Translations under genes and position numbers: made by a program
Shown here: in pieces, positions 1 through 9,126 of the stretch
How positions within the stretch are numbered: the stretch's first letter is position 1
How the letters are laid out: the number at the start of each line of letters is the position of its first letter
Notes under the pieces: model-generated
Seen by the model: only the letters and a program-made list of their open reading frames with translations
Database searches by the model: none
Told to the model about the DNA's origin: nothing
Source: Kibdelosporangium banguiense
Lineage (GTDB): Bacteria; Actinomycetota; Actinomycetes; Mycobacteriales; Pseudonocardiaceae
Reading direction: 5' to 3'
Length of the DNA: 64,000 bases
Assembly (NCBI RefSeq): GCF_017876405.1
Contig: NZ_JAGINW010000001.1
Location: 7,019,203-7,083,202, forward strand

Positions 1-252
1 GTCCCGCGTTATCTGTTCATTGTCCATGTTCCGCGTGAGGTGGCACATTACGCGGATCTGAGCACGTCAGGACTGTTGCTCCGGCACATCGGCTACTACG
101 TGTCGCTGAGCGACCGCAGTCCACTGCCGTCCCCGGACCGCGATCACCGCATCCGGGTGAAGATCCCGGTGAGCAACGTTCTGACGGTGACGAGCCTGCG
201 CTCGCTGGTGACCGGAAATGTCACGGTTCCCGCCGTCGTCGCGGCGTCATGA
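1..252 (+). CDS. DUF4365-like protein, C-terminal part only
   Basis: The reading frame is open from the first base of the window, so the gene begins upstream and only about 83 C-terminal residues are visible. The segment PRYLFIVHVP, then LLLRHIGYYVSLS and a final VKIPVSNVLTVTSLRSL, matches the end of DUF4365 proteins as I remember them. That family has a PD-(D/E)XK-nuclease-like fold and is frequent in defence loci. The catalytic part would lie upstream and cannot be seen. The stop codon overlaps the ATG of the next gene (ATGA), so this is the first visible gene of a four-gene operon ending with a HerA-like ATPase. Family assignment is from remembered motif similarity; nuclease activity is inferred. 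Confidence 0.6.
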   Translation, partial: VPRYLFIVHVPREVAHYADLSTSGLLLRHIGYYVSLSDRSPLPSPDRDHRIRVKIPVSNVLTVTSLRSLVTGNVTVPAVVAAS

Positions 253-1262
253 CACAGACGCCAAAGGTCGAGGATGTCCTTGACTATCTGCGCGCGCACG
301 GCTGGACGATGACCGGCAGCTGGCGGAACGCGACCGTGTGGAGCCTGCGCGAGTTCGATGTCCTCGTGCCGCCGACTGACGCCGTGGCCGACAGGCCAGG
401 ACGGCTGCGCGAGTTGGTGCAGTGCGTCGCCGAGTCCGAAGGACGGACTCCGCGCATGGTCAGGCGCGACATCGCGCTGCCTGCCGTCGACGTCGTCTCC
501 TACCGCGCCCGGGACACCACGGAGTCGGTCACGCTGCCGACGGGCATGCGTTCCTTGCGCGCCGCTCGGGATCTGGTCGTGGCATGTGCCCGGGAAGTCG
601 TGGTCGAGACGTCGCAGACCGTGGGAACGCTGCTGGAGCGGTCCTTCCTTTCGCTGAGCGAAGAGGTTTTCGGCGTCGACATCGCCTTGCCGTACGAAGA
701 GTTGGGGCGCAGGACGGCCTTGCGTGTGCTGCGCAGCTCGACGACGGTGCTGAAGGCAGTGGGCTCGCCTGACGAAGACGCCTTCGAGCAGGTCTTCCGT
801 GAAGGGGTCTCCAAGGATGTCTGCGTTGCTCTCGCGGACCTGGCCGGGCAGGACCGGCGGGGCTCGTTCGAACTGGGGTTCCGGTGGTCCAGACGGGCGC
901 CGCTCAAGGACCAGGCAGTGGAATTCCCAGCCGGAGTGGGAAGACGCATCCGCGCGGCCGGCAAGCGCACCGAACCACCAGCCGAGGACGCCGTCGGTGT
1001 TGTCGAAGGGCCCGTGCACAGCCTGTCCGACGACGAGAACGGCGAAAGATGGCGCATCGGCGTCCGCGGCGTCCTTCAAATCGACGGCACAGCCTCCGGA
1101 CGACGCCGCTTGGTTCCCGTGTGGCTGCGTAGTGCGCAGGACTACGACGCCGCTCTGGTGGCGCACCGAGAAGGAAACCCCGTCCGCGCCCAGGGGGCCA
1201 TCACGAACACGCGCGGCGTCACCGCTGCGGACAACGGATTCACCGTCATCAGACAGACGTGA
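249..1262 (+). CDS. Unknown protein of the DUF4365/HerA-like cassette
   Basis: This 337-residue protein starts at an ATG overlapping the upstream stop (ATGA), so it is translationally coupled. I do not recognise a named domain. The N-terminal third is mixed alpha/beta, beginning with VEDVLDYLRAHGWTM and followed by WSLREFDVLVPP. The middle is helical and rich in Val, Arg and Glu. The last 90 residues (from about GVVEGPVHSLSDDE) look like a beta-rich module: 'RWRIGVRGVLQIDG' and 'RRRLVPVWLRSAQDYD' read as strands. There is no signal peptide or membrane segment. The position between a nuclease-like gene and a HerA-like motor suggests a sensor, adaptor or specificity role, but this is inference only. 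Confidence 0.7.
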   Translation: MTQTPKVEDVLDYLRAHGWTMTGSWRNATVWSLREFDVLVPPTDAVADRPGRLRELVQCVAESEGRTPRMVRRDIALPAVDVVSYRARDTTESVTLPTGMRSLRAARDLVVACAREVVVETSQTVGTLLERSFLSLSEEVFGVDIALPYEELGRRTALRVLRSSTTVLKAVGSPDEDAFEQVFREGVSKDVCVALADLAGQDRRGSFELGFRWSRRAPLKDQAVEFPAGVGRRIRAAGKRTEPPAEDAVGVVEGPVHSLSDDENGERWRIGVRGVLQIDGTASGRRRLVPVWLRSAQDYDAALVAHREGNPVRAQGAITNTRGVTAADNGFTVIRQT

Positions 1263-1304
1263 TCGACCAGACGCGAGAAGCCCAGGCAAGGAGATAGGAC
1301 GGCT

Positions 1305-1913
1305 ATGCCCGACGAACAGTTGACCTTGACCGAACGCAGCGTCCTGCTTGTCCTGATGGCCGAGGCGCGCGAGATGACCAACGCGGACCTGCATGCGGTC
1401 GCCGGCCTCAAACTCGACGGGAAGTACCGCCAGCGCCTCAACGACCTCGATCTGGTCGACAGCGAGAAGGTCGGCCGGGCCTATGTCCACGCGCTCACTG
1501 ATGCCGGAACGCTGTGGTGCGCCGAGGAACTGTCAAGTGAGCGCCCGGCCCGATCCGGTCCCGCAGGCGGTGCGTTGTACGTGATCCTGAAAGGTCTGCG
1601 CCGGCATCTCGAGGACACCGGCCACACGCTCTCCGAAGTCTTCAGGCTGGATGTGGGAAGCCAGGTGGAGGCGGCCTACGCGGAGATCACCGGCGGCAAT
1701 GGCGAGTCGGTCCGGCTCGCCGTCCTGCGCGACCGGCTGAACGGCGTGCCGAAGGACGACGTCGACCGTGCGCTGGAACTGCTGGCGCGCCGCGAGGACG
1801 TGCATGTCCGGGCTGAGTCAGACCAGAAGACGCTGACCGAGCAGGACCACGAGGCCGCTGTCGTGCTGGGCGGCACACCGAGGCATCGGCTGCTGATCGA
1901 GGTACCGCGATGA
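1305..1913 (+). CDS. Winged-helix-like protein of the HerA-like cassette
   Basis: A 202-residue cytoplasmic protein whose ATG is preceded by AAGGAG at 1288-1293. Residues about 3-65 resemble a winged helix: a helix LTERSVLLVLMAEAREMTN, then LKLDGKYRQRLNDLDLVDSEK, then a turn and AYVHALTDAGTLW. A second winged-helix-like unit seems present near residues 130-200 (SVRLAVLRDRLNGVPKDDVD followed by ALELLARREDVHVRAE and a strand-rich end). It overlaps the following ATPase gene by four bases (ATGA at 1910). The domain call comes from helix-turn-wing patterning and not from a family match; it could bind DNA or mediate protein contact. Confidence 0.65.
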   Translation: MPDEQLTLTERSVLLVLMAEAREMTNADLHAVAGLKLDGKYRQRLNDLDLVDSEKVGRAYVHALTDAGTLWCAEELSSERPARSGPAGGALYVILKGLRRHLEDTGHTLSEVFRLDVGSQVEAAYAEITGGNGESVRLAVLRDRLNGVPKDDVDRALELLARREDVHVRAESDQKTLTEQDHEAAVVLGGTPRHRLLIEVPR

Positions 1914-4900
1914 ACGAGGAGGAGCACCACGCGCTCGCGTCCATCCAGTTCAGCAGTGTCCTCAGCCAGGACGAGATCTGGAGCCCGCTGAGCAACCACG
2001 TCGACGGCCTGCACGCACAAGCCGTCGACGAGATCACTCGCGCTGTGCTCGCGGCCAAACGCCGTCCGCGCAGTACACCGACCGGCCTCGTCCTGCGTGG
2101 CGAGCGGGGTGTCGGCAAGACCCACATGCTGGGCTGGCTGCGGCAGCGGGTGCAGCAGGAGGGCGGCTCGTTCTTCATGCCCAAGCTGATCGACGGCCGG
2201 TCGTTCTGGGCGGGCGCGGTGCACGGGATCGTCAACCAGTTGCTGGCGGCTGACGGCGGGCAGCTGGGCCGGATGCTGGAGTCCCTGGCGGAGATGACCG
2301 GATGCGGCCGGGAACTGAGCCTGCGGCTGCGCGGCATGCTCCAGGTCAGCCGGCGTGACCTGGACGAGTTCGTGGAACGCCTGGAGGAACTCGATCCCCA
2401 GGCCGCGCTGGAGTGCCAGGACACCCTGCGCGCGTTGGTGCTGTACCAAGGCAAGGCGAAGCTGCGTGAGGTCGGGCGCAGCTTCCTCGTACTGGCCGAG
2501 GGAATCGAGGACACGGCCAAGGCCGAGTGGGGGTTCCGCGATCGCGCCCGGGTGCCGCAGCTGCTGTTCAGTGATCTGTCCCGGCTGTTCGCGCTGACCG
2601 GCCCGGTGGTGCTGGCGATCGACCAGATCGACACCGTGCTGTCGGAGTCCGGCCGGCCCGACGAGGACCTGCTGGCGGGCAGGCTGGCCGACGGCCTGAT
2701 GCGGATGCGCGAGGAGACCATCCGCACGATCATCGTGGTGGCCTGCATCCCGAAGTCGTGGGAACTGGTCGCGACCCGCGCGGTGAACTCCGCGGCCGAC
2801 CGGTTCACCGCGCTCGACCTGTCCACCTCGATGCCGGACGCCGCCATCGCCACCGCGATCGTCGAGCGCCATCTCGGCAGCCTGTACGGGGAGATCGGTT
2901 TCCGGCCGCCGTATCCGACATGGCCGGTGCTGCCCAAGGCGTTCGACGATCCCGAGGTCGCCGCGTACACGCCCCGGCGCCTGTTGCATCAGGTCGAGAA
3001 CCACGTCCGCAAATGCCTGGCCCGCAACACCGTCGAGGAACTCGGCGCGTTCGGTGCGGTGACGCAGTCCCCTGCGCCGGTCGTGGCCGCCGCACCGGCC
3101 CCGGTCGACTTGGCCCCGCTGGACGAGCGGTTCGAGCGGCTGCGGGCAGAGGCGGACGTGATCACTCCGCTGGATCCGGCGTACGAGGACGGCCGGATGT
3201 TCACTCTGCTGAACGCCGGACTGCGGTGCTACATCCTCGAACAGGGCCCGGGCGGGCCGGAACTGACGATCGACCCGGCGACGATGGTCAAGCCCGCCCT
3301 GCACGCCAGGCTGCGCCGCACGTTCGACGAGGCGACCTCGGATGAGGAGCACTGGTGCTTCCGCGCCATCGCCCATCCCAATGCCAGGGCAGTACTGACC
3401 CGGCTGAGGTCTGCCTGTCTGGAAGCGGAAGTACGCAAGGGTGCGCACAAGCGGCACCTCGTGGTGTTGCGTAACACGGCTTTCTCGGCCGGGCCGAAGA
3501 CCAAGGAGGCGGTCGCGGACCTCGAGGCCGCCGACGGCCTCGCGCTGCCGGTGTCAGCCGACGATCTGCGTACTTTCTCGGCGCTGCACGAGATGCACCG
3601 GGACGCGCCGCCGGAGTTTCTCAACTGGCTGGCGGTCCGCCGTCCAGCCGGGGCGTCCGGACTGCTCAGTCAGGTGCTGGGCACTCTGGCGTCCGAAGTG
3701 GACATCGCGCAACCGGTGGTCGAACAACCGCAGCAGCCGGCCCCAGTCGTCCAGGACTCATCGATCTGCGTGGGGCGGTACACCGAGACGGGCCGGGAAT
3801 TCCGGGTCCCGTTGATGCAGTTGCGCAGCCACACCGCTGTGTTCGCCGGTAGCGGGTCGGGCAAGACGGTGCTGCTGCGCCGCTTGGTGGAGGACGCGGC
3901 GATCCATGGCGTGTCGTCGATCCTGATCGACAGCAACAACGACCTGGCGCGGCTGGGCGACCGATGGCCGTCCCCACCGGGAACCTGGGAACCCGGTGAC
4001 GCGGACCGCGCCGAACGGTACTTCGCCGGTACCGACGTGGTGATCTGGACGCCCCGCCGGGAAACCGGCCGTCCGCTCGCGCTCAACCCGTTGCCGGACT
4101 TCAGCGGGGTGATGGACGATCCCGACGAGTTCCGGACGTCAGTCGACGCGTCGGTGGCGGGCCTGGTGCGCCGAGCGGGCCTGACCGCACGGAAACTCGG
4201 CACCGGCACAGCGGTTCTGACCGAGGCACTGAGCTACTTCGCCCGGCAGGGCGGCAGCGACCTTGGCGACTTCGTGGCGCTGCTCGGCGACCTGCCGGAC
4301 GGCGTGAGCACCATCAAGGACGCTGTCCGCCTGGCGGAGGGCATGGCCGAGGAACTCAAAGCTGCCATGATCACCGACCCGGTGTTCGGTGGCGCGGGCG
4401 AACGCCTCGACCCCGGTGTCCTGCTCGAACCCGCGGCGGGCAAGCGCGCCCGTATCTCGGTGATCAGCTGTATCGGGCTGCCCAACGACGACCAGCGTCA
4501 GACCTTCGTCAGCCAGTTGCAGCTGGCGCTGTTCGCCTGGATCAAACGCAATCCGGCGGGTGATCGGCCACTGGGCGGCCTGCTGGTGCTCGACGAGGCT
4601 CAGACCTTCGCGCCGTCGCGGGGCACCACGGCGTCGACAGAGAGCACTCTCAAACTCGCTACCCAGGCGCGCAAGTACGGCTTGGGCATGGTCTACGCGA
4701 CGCAGGCGCCCAAGGCGCTGCACAACATGGTCACCGGCAACGCCGCGACCCAGTTCATCGGGAGGCTCATGGCATCCGTCCAGATCCAGGCCGCCACGGA
4801 GTTGGCGCGTTCCAAAGGCGGACGGATCGACGACATCTCCCGCCTGCCCGGCGGCCGGTTCTACGGGGCGACCGAAGGGATGAGCATGGGCAAGATCCAG

Positions 4901-4984
4901 GTGCCGATGTGCCTGAGCCACCATCCGCCGAGCGCCCTCACCGAGGACGAGGTCCTGCACCGGGCCCGCCGTCCGGCCGGATAG
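1910..4984 (+). CDS. Double P-loop ATPase with HerA/FtsK-like C-terminal motor
   Basis: A 1024-residue protein with two separate ATPase cores. The N-terminal AAA/STAND-like core has Walker A GERGVGKT at about residues 64-71 and a Walker B strand VVLAIDQID ending near residue 240. A middle region of about 300 residues (360-640) has no motif I recognise. The C-terminal core has Walker A GSGSGKT at 647-653, Walker B LLVLDEA with D895-E896, and then YATQAPKALHNMV, which resembles the HerA/FtsK/TraC sensor region. The start overlaps the previous stop (ATGA). HerA-type motors pump DNA and pair with nucleases such as NurA, DUF4297 or Sir2 proteins; here the presumed partner is the DUF4365-like protein at the start of the operon. 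Family assignment is firm for the P-loops; the defence role is inferred. Confidence 0.85.
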   Translation: MNEEEHHALASIQFSSVLSQDEIWSPLSNHVDGLHAQAVDEITRAVLAAKRRPRSTPTGLVLRGERGVGKTHMLGWLRQRVQQEGGSFFMPKLIDGRSFWAGAVHGIVNQLLAADGGQLGRMLESLAEMTGCGRELSLRLRGMLQVSRRDLDEFVERLEELDPQAALECQDTLRALVLYQGKAKLREVGRSFLVLAEGIEDTAKAEWGFRDRARVPQLLFSDLSRLFALTGPVVLAIDQIDTVLSESGRPDEDLLAGRLADGLMRMREETIRTIIVVACIPKSWELVATRAVNSAADRFTALDLSTSMPDAAIATAIVERHLGSLYGEIGFRPPYPTWPVLPKAFDDPEVAAYTPRRLLHQVENHVRKCLARNTVEELGAFGAVTQSPAPVVAAAPAPVDLAPLDERFERLRAEADVITPLDPAYEDGRMFTLLNAGLRCYILEQGPGGPELTIDPATMVKPALHARLRRTFDEATSDEEHWCFRAIAHPNARAVLTRLRSACLEAEVRKGAHKRHLVVLRNTAFSAGPKTKEAVADLEAADGLALPVSADDLRTFSALHEMHRDAPPEFLNWLAVRRPAGASGLLSQVLGTLASEVDIAQPVVEQPQQPAPVVQDSSICVGRYTETGREFRVPLMQLRSHTAVFAGSGSGKTVLLRRLVEDAAIHGVSSILIDSNNDLARLGDRWPSPPGTWEPGDADRAERYFAGTDVVIWTPRRETGRPLALNPLPDFSGVMDDPDEFRTSVDASVAGLVRRAGLTARKLGTGTAVLTEALSYFARQGGSDLGDFVALLGDLPDGVSTIKDAVRLAEGMAEELKAAMITDPVFGGAGERLDPGVLLEPAAGKRARISVISCIGLPNDDQRQTFVSQLQLALFAWIKRNPAGDRPLGGLLVLDEAQTFAPSRGTTASTESTLKLATQARKYGLGMVYATQAPKALHNMVTGNAATQFIGRLMASVQIQAATELARSKGGRIDDISRLPGGRFYGATEGMSMGKIQVPMCLSHHPPSALTEDEVLHRARRPAG

Positions 4985-5131
4985 CTGTTCGACAGGTTCA
5001 CATGATCTTCGCTGTGGTGCCATGAAATGGCGGCTGACCTGGGCAGATGGCGAGGCGGGCAGGGATGGGCAAGGGGTGGGCGGCTGGTAGTTTGGCCGGG
5101 TAGGGGTCGTTTGCCCGAGAGGTCTCATTCC

Positions 5132-6286
5132 TTGTTCTTCGTGTTGCTGGGTGTGGTTGCTGGGCTTGCGCACTTCTATATGTGGCGCAGGCTTGTGCGG
5201 GATACGACGGTCGCGGGCGGGCGTGGGCGCCGGTGGGGAACTGTGGCCCTGGTGTCCGCGTACGTCGTGATGTTGGGGGCGTTGGGGTTCGGCGGGGAGG
5301 TGGCGCTGGTCGCGTGGCCTGGGTATCTGTGGCTCGCGATGATGTTCTACCTGACGATCCTGCTGGGGATCTTTGAGATTCCCCGGGTGGTGCTGCTTCG
5401 GCGGCGGGTCAAGGCTCCGGTTCTGGTGGGGGCCGAGCAGCAGGCGGAGCCGGAGGGGACGAGCCGCCGGGTGTTCATTTCGCGGTCGTTCGCCTTGGCG
5501 AGTGGGCTGACGGCCGGTGGGCTTGTCGGTTACGGCGCGACACAGGCGTTGGGGGATCCGGAAATCACGTCGGTTCCGGTTACGCTCAGCAAGCTTGATC
5601 CATCGCTGTCCGGGTTCCGGATCGCCGTGGTCAGCGATATTCATCTTGGGCCGTTGCGGGGGCGTTCGCACACCGAGCGCATTGTCCGGATGATCAACGA
5701 GCAGCAGCCGGACCTGGTCGCCATCGTGGGTGACCTGGTCGACGGGACGGTCGACAAGCTCGGGGAGGCCGCTGCCCCGCTGAAGGACCTCGTGAGCAGG
5801 CACGGCAGCTTCTTCGTGACCGGCAACCACGAGTACTACTCCGGCTTCGAACCGTGGCTGCTGGAACTGGAACGCCTTGGGGTGAACCCGCTTCGCAACG
5901 AGCGGGTCGCGATCCAACGCGGTGGCGCGGCATTCGACCTCGCAGGGGTGAACGACGTCGCCGGCCGTAACTTCAACGACGCCCCGGACTTCGCACGGAC
6001 CCTCGACGGACGCGACACCACGCGGCCGGTCGTGCTGATGGCCCACCAGCCCGTGCAGGTGGAGGATGCCGCCAAACATGGCGTCGACCTGCAGTTGTCC
6101 GGCCACACGCACGGCGGTCAGATGTTCCCCTTCCACGCGATCGTGCCGGTGCAGCAGCCGGTCGTCGCCGGGCTGGAGAAGATCGACGGCACCTGGGTCT
6201 ACGTCACGCGTGGCGCGGGCTTCTGGGGACCGCCGGTCAGAGTGGGCGCACCGCCGGAGATCTCGATGATCCAGCTGTCCGGATAA
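5132..6286 (+). CDS. Membrane-anchored metallophosphoesterase
   Basis: A calcineurin-like metallophosphoesterase of the YaeI/YkuE type. Three hydrophobic segments lie in the first 95 residues, followed by a fourth short anchor with a Tat-like RRVFISRSFALASG start. The catalytic domain carries the metal-binding motifs in order: VVSDIHLGPL, VGDLVDG, GNHEYY and SGHTHGGQMFP. Such proteins hydrolyse phosphomonoesters or diesters at the outer membrane face, and the substrate is unknown here. I chose the TTG at 5132, preceded by GAGAGG and beginning directly with the first membrane helix. The frame is open to an ATG at 5027, but that stretch has no ribosome site and looks non-coding. The gene stands alone, with T-rich codons near its start. 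Confidence 0.85.
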   Translation: MFFVLLGVVAGLAHFYMWRRLVRDTTVAGGRGRRWGTVALVSAYVVMLGALGFGGEVALVAWPGYLWLAMMFYLTILLGIFEIPRVVLLRRRVKAPVLVGAEQQAEPEGTSRRVFISRSFALASGLTAGGLVGYGATQALGDPEITSVPVTLSKLDPSLSGFRIAVVSDIHLGPLRGRSHTERIVRMINEQQPDLVAIVGDLVDGTVDKLGEAAAPLKDLVSRHGSFFVTGNHEYYSGFEPWLLELERLGVNPLRNERVAIQRGGAAFDLAGVNDVAGRNFNDAPDFARTLDGRDTTRPVVLMAHQPVQVEDAAKHGVDLQLSGHTHGGQMFPFHAIVPVQQPVVAGLEKIDGTWVYVTRGAGFWGPPVRVGAPPEISMIQLSG

Positions 6287-6389
6287 GACATGTGCCGTGC
6301 GGGGTGTCCGACCGGACTCGCTGGGGTACCCCTGGGGATCTACGATGGCGTCGCCCGCGCCTGACCCCTGAGAAGAAGGTGGCTTCGAC

Positions 6390-7763
6390 GTGCAGGTTGT
6401 TCTCGCGACAGACGGTTTCGCCGGTATCGGAGGCAGCGAGACCTACCTGCTGACGGTCGCCGACGAGCTGTTGCGGCTGGGCCACGCGGTGACCATTCAC
6501 GCCACCCGACTTGGCGAGATGAGCGAGCTGGCGCGGACCCGGGGCATCGATATCGCGCCGGAGGTGGACGACCTGCCGTCGCACTGCGACGTGGTCCTGT
6601 CGCAGGACGGTGGTATGGCGTACACGCTGGCGGAACTCTGGCCCAAAGCGCCGCATGTCTATGTCGCACACAGCGACATCTTCGATTTCCAGATGCCGCC
6701 ACTGGTCCCGGGCACGGTCGGTGCCGTGGTCGTCATGAGCGACCGGATGGCGCAACGTGTCCGGGCCATGGACATTCCGTATGAGATGGTGCGTCTGCGC
6801 CAGCCCATCGACGCAGACCGCCTGATTCCGCGAGGCGCACCGAATGCCCGCCCCAAGAAAGCCTTGCTTCTGGGCAACTACCTTCGTGATGAGGCCCGCC
6901 GGGTCATCACCGAGACTTGGTCCGCGGCCGGGGTCGAGGTTGTGCAGGTCGGCCAGCCCACGACAACGACCATGCAGCCCGAAGACGAGATCGCCGCCGC
7001 CGACATCGTGGTCGGGAAAGGCAGAGCACTGCTCGACGCGATGGCCTGCGGCCGTCCTGCCTATCTTTTTGACGCCTTCGGCACGGACGGCTGGGTCACG
7101 CCGGAGACCTACCCGGCGATGGAAGCCGACGCGTTCGCCGGTCAGGCACTGGACAACATCGGCAGCGCCGCACAGCTCAGGCAGGATCTGGAGAAGTACG
7201 ACCCGTTGATGGGCCAGGTCAACCGGGAGCTGATCCTCAACAACCACCAGGCACGCGAGCATGTCGAAGACCTGGTCGCGCTTTTCCAGCGCCTCGTTCC
7301 CTGCGCTGCCCCGGCGAGTACGCCCAACCGGGAACTGGCCAGGCTGATCCGTCGCCGCTGGCAGGCGGAGCTGGAACTTTTCGTGCTGCGCAATCAGTTC
7401 GGTTCAGTGCAGGCGGAACACGAACGCGAGCTGGCCGCCCGCGTCGACGAGATCAAACAGTCCTACGAAGCCGAATTCGCCGCTGCGCAAGCAAGATACG
7501 AACAGGCGCAGCAGCGATACGAAGAGGCATTGACCTCCGCGCGGGAAGACTATGAGCGCGGTTTGGCCGTGACAGGCGAACAACACGAGAGAGACCTTGC
7601 GGCTGCGGCACATGAACACGAGCAGGCGCTGATCGCCCTACGGGACAATCACAAACAGCAGCTCGCGCAAGCCGATGAGCGGATCCAGGAATTAACGGCC
7701 CAGCGGGGTGTCCGGCTGGGTCTTGTCCTGGGACGTATGGGCGACAAATTCCGCAGGCGTTAG
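6390..7763 (+). CDS. GT-B glycosyltransferase-like protein with coiled-coil tail
   Basis: A 457-residue protein starting at a GTG with AGAAGGTGG upstream. The first 310 residues look like a GT-B glycosyltransferase of the GT4 type: an N-terminal Rossmann strand QVVLATDGFAGIGGSETYLL with the GG(S)E loop, a middle strand KALLLGNYLRDEARR, and DIVVGKGRALLDAMACGRP, which corresponds to the usual nucleotide-sugar region E-x7-E. From about residue 345 to 445 the chain is a continuous heptad-like coiled coil rich in Gln, Glu, Ala and Arg, with repeated 'YEQAQQRYEEAL' patterns. It is flanked by unrelated genes. The enzymatic role is plausible; the substrate is unknown, and the tail probably mediates oligomerisation. 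Confidence 0.75.
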   Translation: MQVVLATDGFAGIGGSETYLLTVADELLRLGHAVTIHATRLGEMSELARTRGIDIAPEVDDLPSHCDVVLSQDGGMAYTLAELWPKAPHVYVAHSDIFDFQMPPLVPGTVGAVVVMSDRMAQRVRAMDIPYEMVRLRQPIDADRLIPRGAPNARPKKALLLGNYLRDEARRVITETWSAAGVEVVQVGQPTTTTMQPEDEIAAADIVVGKGRALLDAMACGRPAYLFDAFGTDGWVTPETYPAMEADAFAGQALDNIGSAAQLRQDLEKYDPLMGQVNRELILNNHQAREHVEDLVALFQRLVPCAAPASTPNRELARLIRRRWQAELELFVLRNQFGSVQAEHERELAARVDEIKQSYEAEFAAAQARYEQAQQRYEEALTSAREDYERGLAVTGEQHERDLAAAAHEHEQALIALRDNHKQQLAQADERIQELTAQRGVRLGLVLGRMGDKFRRR

Positions 7764-7789
7764 ATCAGGAAACCCTTGGATCATGGTTC

Positions 7790-9115
7790 TCAGGTCAGGC
7801 CGAGGTGCTCCCGCAGTGTCGAACCGGCGTACTCGGTGCGGAAAACCCCGCGTTCCTGCAGCAACGGGACGACGGTGTCGGCGAATTCGTCGAGACCACC
7901 TGGGGTCACGTGCGGCACGAGGATGAAGCCGTCGCCGGCGTCGGCCTGGACCAGGTCGTTGATCGAACCGGCGACCGTGGCCGGTGAGCCGATGAACGTC
8001 TGCCGGGCGGTGACCTCGATGATCACCTCCCGGATCGAGAGGTTCTTGGCCTCGGCCAGTTCACGCCATTCCCGGGCGGTGGCCAGGGGATCGCGGTACA
8101 TTCGCACGCTGGCCCGTCCCTTGGCCACGGTGTTCTCGCCGACAAGCGGATCGATCCGCGGCAGCGGGCCGTCCGGGTCGTACTCGCTGAGGTCGCGGTT
8201 CCACAGCTGCTCCAGGAACTTGATCGCGGTCTGGCCGCCGACCTGCTGACGTCGGATCACCATCGCGCGTTCCCGGGCGTCGGCATCGGTGTCGCCGAGG
8301 ACAAAAGTGGCCGCCGGCAGGATCTTGAGCTGCTCGTGGGTCCTGCCGTAGCGGGCCAGCCTGCGTTTGACGTCGGTGTAGAACGCCTGCCCGGCTTCGA
8401 GCGTGCCGTACCGGGAGAAGATCGCATCGGCGGTCGCCGCGGCGAACTCCCTGCCCTCGTCGGAATCCCCGGCCTGCAGGATGACCGGCCGGCCCTGTGG
8501 GCTGCGTGGCACCGTGAACCGGCCGCTGATGTCGAAATGCTTGTCGTGGTGCTCGAACGCACCGGCATCAGGCCTGCTCAGGAAGGTGCCGGACGCCTTG
8601 TCGGCCACGATTTCGTCGCCATGCCAGGAATCGAACAATTCCCACGCCGTGCGCATGAACGTCTCAGCGCGGTCGTACCGCTGGTCCTGCGGCAGGAATC
8701 CGCCGCGCCGGAAGTTCTCCCCGGTGAACGCGTCCCACGACGTGACCACGTTCCAGCCCGCGCGGCCGTCGGACAGGTGATCCAGTGAGGCGAACTGGCG
8801 CGCGACTTCGTACGGCTCGTTGAAGGTGGAGTTGATCGTTCCGGTCAGGCCGATCCGCCGGGTGACCGCGGCCAGCGCCGCGAGCACGGTGAACGTGTCG
8901 GGCCGGCCGACCACGTCGAGGTCGTAGATCCGGCCGTTCTGCTCGCGCAGCCGCAGCCCTTCAGCCAGGAAGAAGAAGTCGAACTTGGCCCGTTCGGCGG
9001 TCTGCGCCAGATGCACGAACGAGCTGAACTCGATGTGGCTGCCCGCCTGCGGATCGCTCCACACCGTCGTGTTGTTCACGCCGGGGAAATGCGCGGCGAG
9101 GTGGATCTGCTTCAT
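7790..9115 (-). CDS. FMN-dependent monooxygenase (NtaA/DszA-type LLM family)
   Basis: A 441-residue bacterial-luciferase-like flavin monooxygenase of the NtaA/SnaA/DszA subgroup, which uses FMNH2 from a separate reductase to oxidise small organic sulfur or nitrogen compounds. Typical segments are IHLAAHFPGVNNTTVWSDP at the N-terminus, FFFLAEGLRLREQNGRIYDL, GWNVVTSWDAFTGENFRRGG and GRPVILQAGDSDEGREFAA. The ATG at 9115 is chosen because GAAGGAG sits seven bases upstream; an in-frame start at 9130 lacks this. It lies 11 bases after a second flavin monooxygenase gene on the same strand, so both are probably co-transcribed. The substrate cannot be read from the sequence. Confidence 0.88.
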   Translation of the reverse strand: MKQIHLAAHFPGVNNTTVWSDPQAGSHIEFSSFVHLAQTAERAKFDFFFLAEGLRLREQNGRIYDLDVVGRPDTFTVLAALAAVTRRIGLTGTINSTFNEPYEVARQFASLDHLSDGRAGWNVVTSWDAFTGENFRRGGFLPQDQRYDRAETFMRTAWELFDSWHGDEIVADKASGTFLSRPDAGAFEHHDKHFDISGRFTVPRSPQGRPVILQAGDSDEGREFAAATADAIFSRYGTLEAGQAFYTDVKRRLARYGRTHEQLKILPAATFVLGDTDADARERAMVIRRQQVGGQTAIKFLEQLWNRDLSEYDPDGPLPRIDPLVGENTVAKGRASVRMYRDPLATAREWRELAEAKNLSIREVIIEVTARQTFIGSPATVAGSINDLVQADAGDGFILVPHVTPGGLDEFADTVVPLLQERGVFRTEYAGSTLREHLGLT

Positions 9116-9126
9116 CTCGCTCCTTC

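Noticed and set aside
144..1490. Long antisense open frame
   Set aside because: It mirrors the sense genes of the first cassette; composition and lack of a ribosome site mark it as a high-GC shadow.
1676..3457. 593-codon antisense frame over the ATPase gene
   Set aside because: Arg/Gln/His-rich shadow composition with no motifs, while the sense frame has two P-loops.
4139..6136. 665-codon antisense frame
   Set aside because: It spans the end of one gene and most of the next on the other strand and has no domain-like pattern.
6323..6332. GGGGTACCCC palindrome before the glycosyltransferase-like gene
   Set aside because: A short GC-rich palindrome of this size is expected by chance in such DNA.
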